Source of the DNA: Heliocidaris tuberculata
Taxonomy: Eukaryota; Echinodermata; Echinoidea; Camarodonta; Echinometridae
Assembly (NCBI GenBank): GCA_025618425.1
Contig: CM046839.1
Span: 4,996,533-5,060,532, forward strand
Length of the DNA stretch: 64,000 nt
Direction of reading: 5' to 3'
A program made the translations under genes and the position numbers. Under the pieces are notes generated by a model, which did not search any database, was not told the origin of the DNA, and saw nothing but the letters and a program-made list of their open reading frames with translations. Position 1 is the first letter of the stretch. The number at the start of each line of letters is the position of its first letter. Below are positions 21,601 to 33,700 of the stretch, piece after piece.

Positions 21601-24424
21601 AAATGTAAATAAATGATTTTAAAAGACCAGCATCAGACTGTCATACCAAGCAGCAGCAGGAGAATCGTATTACTACAAAACACTTACATTATCATGTCTT
21701 TGAAGAAGATTCAACTTCAAAGAGGATAAGGAAATGAAAAATCTTGGAGTTTGATTAAATGTCGAGAATCTACAATGCTGACAATACTTACTTGTTCCTT
21801 TTCTTGTTTGGCTTGCAGTGCTGCAGCCATTGAAGCATCAATTCTCTTGTTGCGTTTTCTTAGTGCCTCTTCTCTCATCTCCCATTCTTCTTGACGATGT
21901 CTCCTGTATCTTTCCTGAAAAATCCAAGAAGTACAATCAAATTGCAATTGCAAAAGAATTATTGTCTTCATCTTAAAAAAAAAAGGACCACATTGACTAT
22001 CAAATAAGGTTCCTTACCCTTCTTCTGACTCCACCCTACCCTCTACGAAAAGATCTTAGTATTTGAAGCAACAGGGTCTTGACAAATTTTGTATAATTGT
22101 AAAAAAAAAAAAAATAATAATAATCTCTAACTCTATCTCAGGCCTTCACTGACATTGTCTACTATCCTAAGTTCTCATTTTATTCTGTTGATGTGTCTAT
22201 TGACTGTTCAAATACACATTAAAAAGTTAAAATATATCACAATCATAAATGTTGACTCTATCAAATACACATTAAAAAGTTAAAACATATTATAATCATT
22301 AAAATATTGATTATTTACATAGCACCTGTTCCACTAAGTCAAATATATCATATTCAAAACATATCTACAGACACCTTAAAAACATATTTCTGGAAGTTTT
22401 AACATCAAGATAAGTTTTAAAAGATATCTTTTGTTATGATTTTATATCATATCTAAAATCTTTGAATAATTTTATTATTATGGACTCACTCTCTTTTTTC
22501 TCCTCTTTTCTATTTGTCTCTTGAGTCCCTCTACAAACTCTGGTTTGCTTATTCTTGTCTCAAGCTCTGACAAATCTTCCTGAGGGAGATACAAATGATA
22601 AAAGACAATGAATAAATATTTACATTTATCTTTTGTCAACATATTTAATGAGAATGTAATAACTTTTCAGCAACGAACATTCCTATATAATTGTCCAAAT
22701 AACAATAGTAATGATAATAAAAATAAATCACCCTTTAAATCCAACTTACAGCTTGCTTTTCCATTTCTTTGCAGAGATGAAACCATTTCATTTCATCTGT
22801 TTCCTTCATCAAGGAATCAGATGCCTCTTCTTTCTTCTTTTTCAACTGATCCAACAATAACAAGAATCTGGCCAGCATCATTCTTGCCTCTGATATCTGA
22901 AAAGGATTTACAAAGTGAGAGGAATACAGATATGAAGCCTCAATGGTACATATTAACATATAGTAGCATCATTGTACATAATTCCAATATCAAAGTCAAA
23001 GTTTTTATGTCTATAAAAGATATGGAAATTATTTCTGTTTACCTGCAATGCACATAAGGACTATGTAAGGACTAACAAAAATTACCATTTCAATTTCAAG
23101 AAATCAAATTTCCAACATTAGATAAACTACAATCCAACCTATTCCAACAATTATTCTACTCTCAGTTATGTTGTGATTATCTATAAAATATCCTTTAAAA
23201 AATTACTCTCAACAGCAAGGCTGAAAAAAGATGAAAACATCCATCAATATTTTTTGGTTTATGACAACTCTCCCTCACTATTGTTTTTTCCTCTTGAATT
23301 ACAATTTTGAAGAAAAAGAGAAGGAGAAATAGAAGGAGTAATGAGTAATATTTTTGAGAGCTAAAGATATGCATCGCATACTGATACATGTACTATTTTT
23401 TGTGATGCATACTTTAAAGAATATTTTTTTAACGTCGGTTGGAAAGCTGTGATACCTTTACTATTGGACTTCTTGTTTCTTTGGACACCTTTTCTCTTTT
23501 CTTGATGGACTTTGACCACTGATTGACCCACTTCTGATCTTCACTCTCTTCTTTCTCTGGTACGTCAGCCTCTGTGGCTACACTCTGCTCAAAGTCAGCA
23601 TTGTGCAATCCATCCCCTCTTGGTTGCATCTGAGGTTTTCCAGGAAAAGAACTCTGGTGACTCCTCTCTGATCGCTTGCTCCTAAATGACTGATAAGGTT
23701 GGAGTCTGGACTGTGCAAAGTTAGAGTCTCCATGCTTGTTTCTTCTGTTTGCTGGGTTTGATTGTGATGAGAACTGGTGCTGGGTATTAGGTTTCGTATT
23801 TGGAGGCTGAAAGTTATTCCCCACTGGTCTAGGGTCCCACTGTCCATGCCCAGGACCTGCTGCAAATGATTCTTGTGACCATTCATCTTGCGGCTGATGA
23901 GGCTGGCAAGGAGGAAGATGAGGTGGTGCATGAGGTGGTGGATGAGGAGGAGGTGGAAGCGAAGGGTTGAACATCATTGTGCTGCCTGGCTGATCTCTAC
24001 CATCAAGCACTGGATGTTGCTGCAGTTGAGGCAGAATGGGAAATGGAGGAGGAGGAGGTAGTGCTGTGTTTGATGGTTGGCCACTTGTGCCCAACTGATT
24101 ACTGTGTGGCAGCATAGATGGATACCGTGGAGGTTGGGGTGGGGGAAGCCCCATTCCAGGCTTCAGGGGAGCCATAGATGTAGAAGGTGGTGGTGGTGGT
24201 GGTAGTGAGAAGTGGTTATAAGGAAGGGCATTTGGAGGTTGGTTCTGATACTGGTTTGAATGTGCTCCTTGGTTCACAAATGGAGGAAAGGGAGGTCTGC
24301 TGTGTTCACAGCTATCATGTTGTTTGTTATCAGCTACACTGTGAGGAAGGGGGCATCCAGATGGCAAAAATGATTGCTCTTGATTCTGGGCAGGAGGGGG
24401 AGCCCCCCATGGTGATGAACTCAT
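18677..24424 (-). CDS. PDCD7: U11/U12 small nuclear ribonucleoprotein 59 kDa protein (PDCD7)
   Basis: Ten coding exons on the minus strand: 24424-23456, 22896-22750, 22579-22490, 21914-21792, 21714-21688, 21488-21350, 20746-20631, 20176-20056, 19274-19184, 18809-18677; 651 codons plus stop. The first exon (323 residues) is Pro/Gln-rich with PPPPPP runs, as in the vertebrate N-terminus. Exons 2-8 are highly charged, predicted coiled coil. The family signature is VLSEVHRKKQDANKTMELFR, then ALRKLRQLRKES, VEEERALQVMLEEEHEE, LFMFRQFHQQ, RRQWDMFIVP and the terminal SDPTNHIWATAM. PDCD7/59K bridges U11 and U12 in the minor-spliceosome di-snRNP in the nucleus. Human PDCD7 is about 485 residues; the excess here is mainly the N-terminal region. 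Exon 5 is a 27-bp microexon. An acceptor at about 24438 implies an upstream non-coding exon. A LINE fragment lies in intron 8, starting within about 30 bp of exon 9. Confidence 0.93.
19290..19690 (+). mobile_element. LINE fragment: RT C-terminal end, frameshifted
   Basis: In two frames joined by a shift near 19495: first HGSAPQYNIGLIKHYIPSR and SGLLVIPRLNTK, then TFAHAGPSIWNTLPQGIRNS followed by VFKNNLKNYLFNLAY. This is the C-terminal end found in CR1/L2-type LINE polyproteins (HGxAPxYL...VPR...WNxLPxxIR...FKxxLKxxLF). It lies in PDCD7 intron 8, antisense to the gene. A 5'-truncated, dead copy. Confidence 0.8.
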
Positions 24425-25238
24425 GATCTTTCACTTCCTGAAAAATACAATAGAAAAATAAAATAAATTTAAAAAAAACAGTTAAATTGTCTATCGAGTA
24501 TACAGGTATACATGTAGAACGTATATGTTTATAATGAAAACAACTGCAAGAGAACACTACTCACTAGTGCTAGTCTTACAATTAGTTTGGATTAGGATGC
24601 CTATCACATACAATACGAACTAAGAATTTAAGAAAGCATACTTCTGCCACACCGAGACCCGACTGTTTAGCATAAGCCCTAGATACTGCCTGAAGTGTAG
24701 GTCAGACCAATGATCATCCAGCATCTTTTGAATGTATTCAAACTTGGTGCAGTGAAGTTTGTTCCAAGCACTACAGTATAACTCTAAAGAAGCGCCCTCT
24801 GAGGTTGAGTCTGTATCGTTAATATGAACATTCGCAACGAGTGACCTCTACTCTAGTTTTGAATGCATTGTGAAGAATTGGTCTGGCTGGTCAATAACAA
24901 TATAGATCTATGCAATATGCAATTTATAAATCTGAATCCTGGATCCAGGATTCATTCAATAATGGTTTTTATTTCAACAATGCAAAGTCTCCAATGTATG
25001 TATCAGAGAGACACGTCTCCCAAATTGGCTGTGCACCTGAATTTATTAAGTTGAGTTGGAACAAACGAGTAACGTAGTTGATTAGTAGTTGTCATACTCA
25101 TACTCAGTCACACCGTACTAGTACTAGTAGTAGTAGTAGTATTACTATTAAGTTAGTGGGCTACTCGTAGTCATAGTAAGTTAGATCTAACTTATAGTTG
25201 TAAATCTACAATAGTACGAATGTTCATAACGTAGACCG
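24425..25238. other. 5' flank of PDCD7
   Basis: It contains the presumed acceptor of the start-codon exon (about 24438) and likely the promoter and a non-coding first exon around 24560-24700, none of which can be fixed. A short AGT-rich microsatellite occurs at about 25117-25145. Confidence 0.4.
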
Positions 25239-25620
25239 TATGGTGGTTGATCCAGTGTCCGAACACTTTTCAGAAAATCAACGATAGCAAATAAAATGTC
25301 AAACGAATATCTGTCAAACTTACATAATGAATGCTCAAAGTCCTATAGAAAAAGAAGTTGATGGAATTTTAAAAAGACAACGTAGATTTAATACGATATT
25401 CCCTTCCGAGTGAACCCCTTCCCAACGACGCGGCGTTTTGGTCCCTTGAAAAAGGGACTGTATTTCCGAACGTGTGAAACCTATGGGAAAAAGACAACCT
25501 TTGTTTCAATAGTGTTGTTTTTACATGCGTAATCCCACGCGTATGAAAACTCATTTTAGGCGCTTAACTGTACACGTTCGGTAATACAATCTGTTCGGAA
25601 TTACAATCCTTGACTATACT
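25239..25620 (-). mobile_element. Mariner-like MITE with internal palindrome, copy 2
   Basis: Inverted relative to 3406-3802. It starts TATGGTGGTTGATCCAGTGT and ends CCTTGACTATA, with TA at both borders. The ACGCGTATGAAAA hairpin half is present, but the facing half (TTTTTACATGCG) is mutated. About 380 bp, non-coding. Confidence 0.8.
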
Positions 25621-25631
25621 TGTACTTGTAC

Positions 25632-26325
25632 TAGGGTGTCTGGAGAAAAAAATTATTTCTCTTATTTCAAAATAATATTAAATTTTCTTTCTGGATTTGA
25701 AAAATAATAACCATCAAAAACTGACAGAAATATGATATTTCATGAAAAATTCCAGTTAATTACGGTAAAATAAGAGAATGAAATCGGACCATTTTTCAGC
25801 TTTTTCCTGCCATAGGCTATGTAGTTAAGAAATGGGACACACATAAATGCAAATTTTGAGCTTCCGAGACCTGTTACGACTTTATACTTAATGTCAAAAA
25901 CTTGTCCATTACATGACCAGATAGGAAATTTTACAATCTTTCTGATGGTATGAATTTTTTCAAGGTTTGAATATCAGATCACAGTGCAAAATTGCGAAAA
26001 AGTGACAAAATTTGTGTAAAACAGATATTTCAGTTTCCCATAAGGAAACGTATGGGGAAATGGCAATCTGAATACACACAAATATAAGGGTTTGCAATTC
26101 ATCTCTTATTTTAATTTTCTACTTTCTAGTGAGCCTAAAAACTTGTCCTTAGTGTCAAAAGAATGACCAGGATTTTCTCTTTCCATACATTCCAAATATG
26201 AGATAAAAATTAATTCAGATCACATTTTAATAACAGGATGAATTTGCCCCCAAAATTGTGCCATTTTCCCCCCTGAATCAGCAGTTTTTAAGCTGACACT
26301 TTTCAGTGTGACTTCAGACACCCTA
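25632..26325. mobile_element. hAT-like non-autonomous element, about 690 bp
   Basis: The ends are TAGGGTGTCTGGAG and, inverted, TAGGGTGTCTGAAG. The flanks both read CTTGTAC (left just before the element, right just after), compatible with an 8-bp-class target duplication blurred by the repetitive CTTGTACT context. There is no coding capacity. The TAGGG end and the duplication length suggest hAT. Confidence 0.65.
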
Positions 26326-26550
26326 CTTGTACTAGACCTAGATCTAGTCCTAGTGTAGATCCATCGTTAGGTGTAATTTGCATAATTAAGTGGAGTCTAA
26401 TTAATAAAAACGACTTATCAAAAATGAATTTCTTTGTAGCAAATTATAATAAGCCCCAACAAAACAAAGTCAAAGCAATTTTTGTAAGCGCCAAGGCTCA
26501 AGCGCAAGCCCTGGCAAGGCAAGGGCAAGGCCCGCGCTGGAGACTAGGGA

Positions 26551-26937
26551 GTATGGTGGTTGATCCAGTGTCCGAACACTTTTCAGAAAATCAACGATAG
26601 CAAATAAAATATCAAACGAATATCTGTCAAATCGTACATAATGAATGCTCAAAGTCCTACAGAAAAAGAAATTGAAGGAATTTTAAAAAGACAATGTAGA
26701 TTTAATACGATATTCCCTTCCGAGTGAACCCCTTCCCAACGACGCGGCGTTTTGGTCCCTTGAAAAAGTTACTGTATTTCCGAACGTGTGAAACCTATAG
26801 GAAAAAGACACAACCTTTGTTTCAATAGTGTGGTTTTCATACGCGTAATCCCACGCGTATGAAAACCCATTTTAGGCGCTTAACAATACACGTTCGGTAA
26901 TGCAATCCGTTCGGAATTACAATACTTGACTATACTA
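26551..26937 (-). mobile_element. Mariner-like MITE with internal palindrome, copy 3
   Basis: Same family and orientation as the copy at 25239-25620, 1.3 kb away. The hairpin TTTTCATACGCG...CGCGTATGAAAA is essentially perfect in this copy. TA borders are visible on both sides. Confidence 0.8.
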
Positions 26938-27720
26938 TAGTAGGCAGTAGCGGGATTACAAGCCCAGCCGACCCAGGCTCGACGCGACGGGGAGACATCA
27001 GCCTATGGGCCCGAAGTAAAGGCCCGCAGGAGCAGCTATCTCACATCCTTGTCAGTATCAAATCGACTCTCTAACTTCCACAATAGTTTACATGGTTCAA
27101 TTTCGGCCACAGTTTTAATGAATTGTTGATCTGCTTATGAATAATTCTTGAGATTCTACGATGTAACTACTTTTCTAAGTGTTTATTTACCTCTCGATCC
27201 AATTTTGAGAGACTCGATCGCGGCAACGAGCATGCACAGAAACATAGACAACAAACTCTCGTAGTACAGCAGTGCAGCAGTAAGCGCGCGATCGAGGTGC
27301 GGTGACGTACGTCGATCGACGTTATCTGTTTAATACATGGTTTCTAAATTAACAAATTTTTTCAAACATTGAGGCACAGTCTAGTATTTCTTGTTTTAAT
27401 AATCTATTTAAAATTATTAAAAGTCTTTTACAATTAAATTGGTCAGAAAAATATTTGTTATTGTAAACTTACTCTAAGTAATTTACTTTATTATGCAAAA
27501 AATGTGATGTTATTTCAAATTGGTTACACGAAAGTTTCCATTTCTCTTCTTTTTAAAGGTTTGGTGATGAGTTTTTCCAAATGGAAGATGCATGTAGCAT
27601 TATTAATTGCGCTTGCTACGCGGTACCGTACCCTGCCTGTGTGCCTGCCTAGCTATTCTGTGCTAAGAATAACGTAAATGGAGGATTTTTTCGACTTTTG
27701 ATTCTATTTTGACGTAAATC

Positions 27721-30700
27721 ATGGGAGATGATAGCCGACCGAGGAGAATACTGGCAGATCTGAGCAGTGCTCTCCGACGAGATCCTAAAATGTATTGTTC
27801 TCATCAATGTTTTTTTTTCATTTAGAGTCTAGGCCTAGACCTAGAGTCTACTGTCTAGATCTAGAACTAGAAGTCTAGACCCTTTAGAGTCTAGATCTAG
27901 ATCTAGATCTAGATCTAGATATATTTTTTTTTTTTTTACTAAATTTAACAATTAACTTAACACTACACTTAACAGTTAGATCCTGAAAAAAAATAATTTG
28001 TGTAGGTCTAGATCTACAGCTAACAGAAAGTATAAAATCAACCTCAGTCAAAGAATTTTATCTGGCATTCTATAGTATAGCCTAGGTCAACAGTTAAGTG
28101 AAGGAAATAAACTAAGGATAACATGAAGGTGCATGATGTATGAGGAACTGCGTAACCGAACTCCGAGTTGCGCGAGCCCCTAAAGGCCCTATCTTGGCGA
28201 GTGCGTACGGGCCGTGCGTCAAGTAGTCTACTCACGAGTTGCATCTAGAGAGTGTAATTAAACTTGCAATAGCTCTTTTTGTGCTACCGTCAACTGGAAT
28301 CTTGAAGTTGAACCTACCTCCCTCAAGCCTCGTCAAGCATTCGACGTCAACTCGACGTCGAATCTTGGTGTCGCCAAAATCATAGCATTATGAATCTTTG
28401 ACGTATTTTATTGTGGCCAGAGTGAATCTTCACCTTAGATCTTCACCTTAGATCTTCACCTTAGACCTTAGATCTATTTTGTGTAGGGGAATGTGAATCC
28501 TTGCCTCATCAAATGTTGTGAATCTTGAACGAATATTTTTTACATGCTTGCAAGTGAACCAGTGTCGAGTGAAAACTTTCTCGTGTGTGAAAGAGCGTTG
28601 AATGTCTTTGACTTCAAGATTTTAATAAACCCATAAACTTGGACGGGCAGGCCACGATTGTGGCACTCACACTTATATATTAGAGATAACCTTGCACTCT
28701 GTACCTTCATACCGTGAGCAATTGCCTCCCATAGCAAGTGTGTGATATCTTGCACATATGTGTGCGGCAGAGGAGCAAGCTTATCACCGACCAAAAACAG
28801 CCTGAAAATTTCACTTGATCAAGATGATAAAGATCCTTTCAAAGGATCTGGCATGAAATTAGATATTCTATCATTCTAAAATGTAGAAGGAAGTATTTTC
28901 TCAAAATTTTGCTGATAATATTGGTGTTTTTACCTCTTCAACTTTGAGGTTGTGATAGGCCGAAATTGACACGGCCCCATAGAGTGATGGTCCCGTGAGT
29001 GCGATTGTGGTATAACTTCACGGCCGCGGGGTGTCGTGTAAAAATCACGATCGGAAATCGTTTTGTTATGAATGGGATTGGGTTCAGCGAATCACAAGCT
29101 TTGTTTTTAAGGTATAACACAATATTGAGATGATATGGGGCCTCTGATTGGCTGATGAAAACCGAGTAAAAATTTTTTGGAAACCAGTTTTGCAACAGCG
29201 ATCGGAGGATTTAGATTTCACTCTCGGGTATTTAAATCGTACTTCCGGATATTTATATTGTGTTTTTTATTGATATTATTGCTTCTAAAATAAAAATGTA
29301 AACTATTATCAATATTATTGCTTCTAAAATAAAAATATAAACTATTTCCTATATACCCAGACGTTATGTGTCCGGACAGGTTGGTTATCCGAAGAGGTAA
29401 TTTTTTAACAGTAAATCAAACAACTTTTCATGCAAATTGTCACAAGTCTTTCACAGAATAGGTTGAAAATCATTTGAATTGCAAATATTCACTGATTTTA
29501 GTGTCACTTGATTGATATTTTTTGCAAAATCTGACGGCAAAATTAACAGGCTAAGTGTCAAGTGTCCGGATACACAGCCCCCCATCCTACTATAAGTATA
29601 ATTACTGTATAGATGATAGATCTAACATGCTTACTACGGTGCTGATGAAAGGCCAGTGAATCTGCACCTACTTTTTAGCAGCGAGGTGAATCTGCACCTA
29701 CTTTTTAGCAGCGAGGTGAATCTGCACCTACTTTTTAGCAGCGAGGTGAATCTGCACCATATAATATTTTCTTGGAGATGGGTGAATCTTCACCTTATAA
29801 ATGATTTGAAAAAGCGAATCTTGAACTTAATTTTTACGAAGTACGGTGAATGAGAGGTGAATCTTTGTGTCAGATGGTCAAGACTAAAAATGAATAGGAG
29901 TGAAGGCTTGAGGGGGGTAGGTTCAAGATTACGGTTGACAGGTGCATTAGAAGTAATATTTGAAGCCCATATTTTACGACATGGAAACTCTAACCCTGGA
30001 GGGGGGGGGGGGGCACTCAATATATTGGACAGACGGGTATATGCCGCTTTGATGACCCCCATTTTCAACGGCCGATTGCCGTTCTCAAGATACGCGATTT
30101 CTTTTAACTGCCGTTCCGAAGACCCTTGGAAATGCAATGCTCAGTAATGCACGCTCTGATCCATTCCCTAGACCTTCTTTTAATACTTTGCAGAGTAGTA
30201 CCATAGCTCTGTAGGCCAAGTGGCGGATCCAGGCAAGGGCGCGTGCCCCCTTTAATTTTTCTGTTTTGTAATTTTTACCGTGGAAGGGGGGATACCCCCC
30301 TCTCACACCCTCTGCTCCCTCGCCGCTGCCCCCCCCCCCCCCCCCCCCCCCTCTATTTCAAATTCCATGATCCGCCACTGAGACCCTATATTTTGACCTA
30401 CCCTGCAGTTCCTTAGACCCCACTTCAGGGTTTACTGAGGCACACCCTGTCAAAAAAAAAAAAATCTGAGTGCCCCCCCCCCCCCCCAGGACTCTAACAT
30501 ACAGAGCAAAATATTTTTGGGTGATTGGTACCCTTTAAGACAAAAGTATAATTTTCTAGCTATGCCATGTGCATTACCCCTACTCTTGTTTGTAGAGCGT
30601 TTTGACTAAGTCTCATTCTAAGTTGATTTCTGAGTTGTGTTAATTATAGAGTCTATATAAAAATACATTTATTATTTTTGCGGCTGACTGTTGTGAATTT

Positions 30701-33700
30701 CAAATTGTGATGAAGGTTTAACTACAGTTTGCACCTATAGGCGTACCTTCTACCTTCTTAAGATTTCACACCGCTGACTCGAAGAAGAATCCCTCTTAAC
30801 AACTTGAATGTACCGTTCATATGATACAGTTGCTTTATTAAGTCCTTCTACAACTCTGTACACAGCAGGATGCGAATATCTGAATACTATAAGAGAGTGG
30901 CGCAACACTCAATGAGTTAATGTAGGTCGAAGATGCTTCGTCGAATGCCTGTTTCTAACTGACTGGTCATTGCTGTATGACCCTCTTCCATACCCCAAAG
31001 TTCCTAAAAGTCTAGCACCTCTTATTTAAATGAGCATTTGCCACTCCTGGCAACAATATAAGATAAAAGATAAATTAACAAATCGTTGTACCTCCCTTAG
31101 AAACCAAACTGCCCAATGAAATATCCCCATTTATGAATAAACATTATTTCATATCTCAGCATTGCTGACTAGACATTCTCTCTGAATTGTGCTGACTAGT
31201 GGGGAACATTGTATAAAGGTAAACATAAAATAATGTGCTACACTTGTCATCACCTAACATTATCAGACCATTTAGCCTAAGCCAGGCCAGCTGCAATGGC
31301 CTTATAATAGACCTATGGACCTACTGACCATTTACTGTCAAGGCTGGTCCCTATTTATTATCCTACTACCCAAATCACATCTGAAAGTTAAATACTATGT
31401 GCCTGTGCACGATGACCAATAAGACTCCACAGCCGTATTGTCACACAAATTAATATGACATAATGTGACAAGAACATGAAGAAATAAACAAAAATTTCTA
31501 AATTCATGGGCTAGCCTCTGTCATGTCTGCGATATTCTTGTTGCTCAGCCACCTTAGAAGTTTGGCACACTGTGACGATTGGCTTATCTAGGTATATGAT
31601 TTTAGTTTTTAATATACATGGTGCTAATAGTTATGTATAATTGTGTTTGAGGTGATTACTGCTCTTAAATGTAGTTGTCTGTGAACATGACCACATTGTC
31701 ATTTGGAGATTCTGCACATTTATTTTTTCAAATTGCAGTTATTTCAAATTTATTATTTGATAACCTTATTATTCTGTCTTAGGATTGTTCTCCTGGAACT
31801 TTGACTATTCTGTGTCTTAATTTTTGCGTTTCCACTCATACTAACTTTCTATGATGGGTTTATTCCCTGTTAACCTTTTTTTGAAACTGAAAGACAGATT
31901 TAGGCCCGTATTCTCGAAAGTGGCCTAAGTTAAGCCTGGCTTAACTTTGGCCGCTGATTTATGGAAGGCCATTTGTCAACCCCTAAGTTCCGTATAATTT
32001 ACTATATTTGTGTAACAAAATAAGAAACAAAATTATTTTCTGGCATAAAATGAGCATCAGAAATCAATTCTATCCTGTTGCTTTGTATTTGCATTTAGTC
32101 CCAGAACTATGGTGATTTTGTAGGATTAAAAGAGGGTGACATTTGGCTTTCCATAACTCGGTGGCCTAAATCTACACACGTAAGCGGGGACTTAAGGTAG
32201 GTGCCTTTCGAGAATATGGGTCTTAATGATTAGATTTTCATATACCTTGCAATTTCCAGTGGGTGCAAGAATACAAAAGTCTTAGCTAGGTACATGTACA
32301 TGTATGTAACCGGGTAATCTTCAACTCAGTCTTTGAATGGGTAGCTTGCACTTTCAGATTTTGTAACATTTCCTTGATGTTGTCATGTTTGGTTTTTCTA
32401 GTGATGAGTTTGACTTCATCTACTGCCCTGAGCCAGTGGTGAATAAGAGTCCTGTGGTGCTAGAGAATCATAAACTTGGTCTACAGACATGGAGTATTAA
32501 ACTCCTCTTCAACTTTGTCTACAGCAACCTGATGAAGAAAGCAGCAGCTGTTAAAGGTAAACAAAATCAAAAGTCTGATGCCTTTCTTGGTCCTTGCAGA
32601 GATTGCTGCTTTTCCATTTTGACTATCCTACTAATCATTTGATTTTGTCTATTTCTTAATGTATTTTTTTTTAAATTTATTCCAGGGACATAACATGATT
32701 TGATTTCCAGAAGCATAACATCAGATCAGATGATAACATGAATAGACAGTGTTAATTGGTACATAAATAAATAACGTGATGATGAACCATTGTAATGAAG
32801 AACTCTATTCTTGTCTTTCACTCTTACTACCCGATGACAGATCTGAAATCTTTACATGAATTCAGCTGTGCAGTGCTGTTACTCAATCCAGAGTGTTACA
32901 CAGTATGGAACATGAGGTAAGGTTCTTTTCATTGTTTCTTTTAGACCTTCATACCAATATCCTTCCCCCAAAAAACAAAACAAAAACAAAAACAAAAACA
33001 AACAAAAAACAAAAAACATAAAACAAAACAAAACAAAACAATCTAGGCTTACTAATGAAGTGGGGTTTTTTTCTAGAGCAAGACAGATTATTGATTGATG
33101 TTGACAAAGGTGTTCAGAAATTTAGTTAAGTGTATGATCTACATGTATGCAGGTAAGGAATAGGACAGGGAATGTGGGGAGGGGGGGGGGGCAAGGAGTA
33201 ATTAGCCTGATACTGAAAACTTTCATTGGTTGGGGTTGATGGTAGTTTAAGCTTCTACCAACCTTAACCCTTTCAAGACAATTGACCACATTTTGTGGTT
33301 TGGCTCAATAACTTTTGATTCAGAGCTCTAAAAAATATACCAGATGCAGGAGTAGAAAGAGCAAAAAATTCTGCACACACTAATGTATTTTTGGTTCATG
33401 ACCACATTGCGTTTGATGCCAGGAATTTTTAAAACAAGAATAAGCTTTAAAATCCTTAAATTGGCAACACATTGAGAGGTTTAAAATCATTGTTTTTCAT
33501 CAAAATTGGCAATTTTTCAACTTTTCAACAAAATTTTTAACCATGAATATTGTTTTAAAAAATATCACACCTTATTAGAACCATGTAGCACTAAAAGAAA
33601 AATATCATTATTGCCAATTTGAAGAACAAAATGTGATCAATTTAGCCTTTAAATAATTCCTGTCCTGAAAGGGTTAAAATGTAGTAGGCAAGCTTTCATC

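Larger units (their letters stand above)
28288..29940. mobile_element. Inverted-repeat element with sub-terminal GTGAATCT repeats (PTAR1 intron 1)
   Basis: Left end GTCAACTGGAATCTTGAAG, then CCTACCTCCCTCAAGCCT. The right end, read on the other strand, is GTCAACCGTAATCTTGAA, then CCTACCCCCCTCAAGCCT. Both sub-terminal regions are studded with GTGAATCT/GAATCTTC motifs (about 28422, 28490, 28518, 29658-29750, 29781, 29814 and 29861). It contains the TA-flanked MITE at 29352-29589 and a segment shared with 4573-4638. No transposase frame is visible. Confidence 0.6.

Noticed and set aside
24187..24426. Plus-strand open frame of 79 codons with a Val-rich start
   Set aside because: It is antisense to the Pro-rich first exon of PDCD7; its composition is explained by reading CCN codons backwards.
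29790..30147. Overlapping plus and minus frames of about 100 codons
   Set aside because: They cross the inverted end of the 28288-29940 element and a G-run; no protein similarity recognised.
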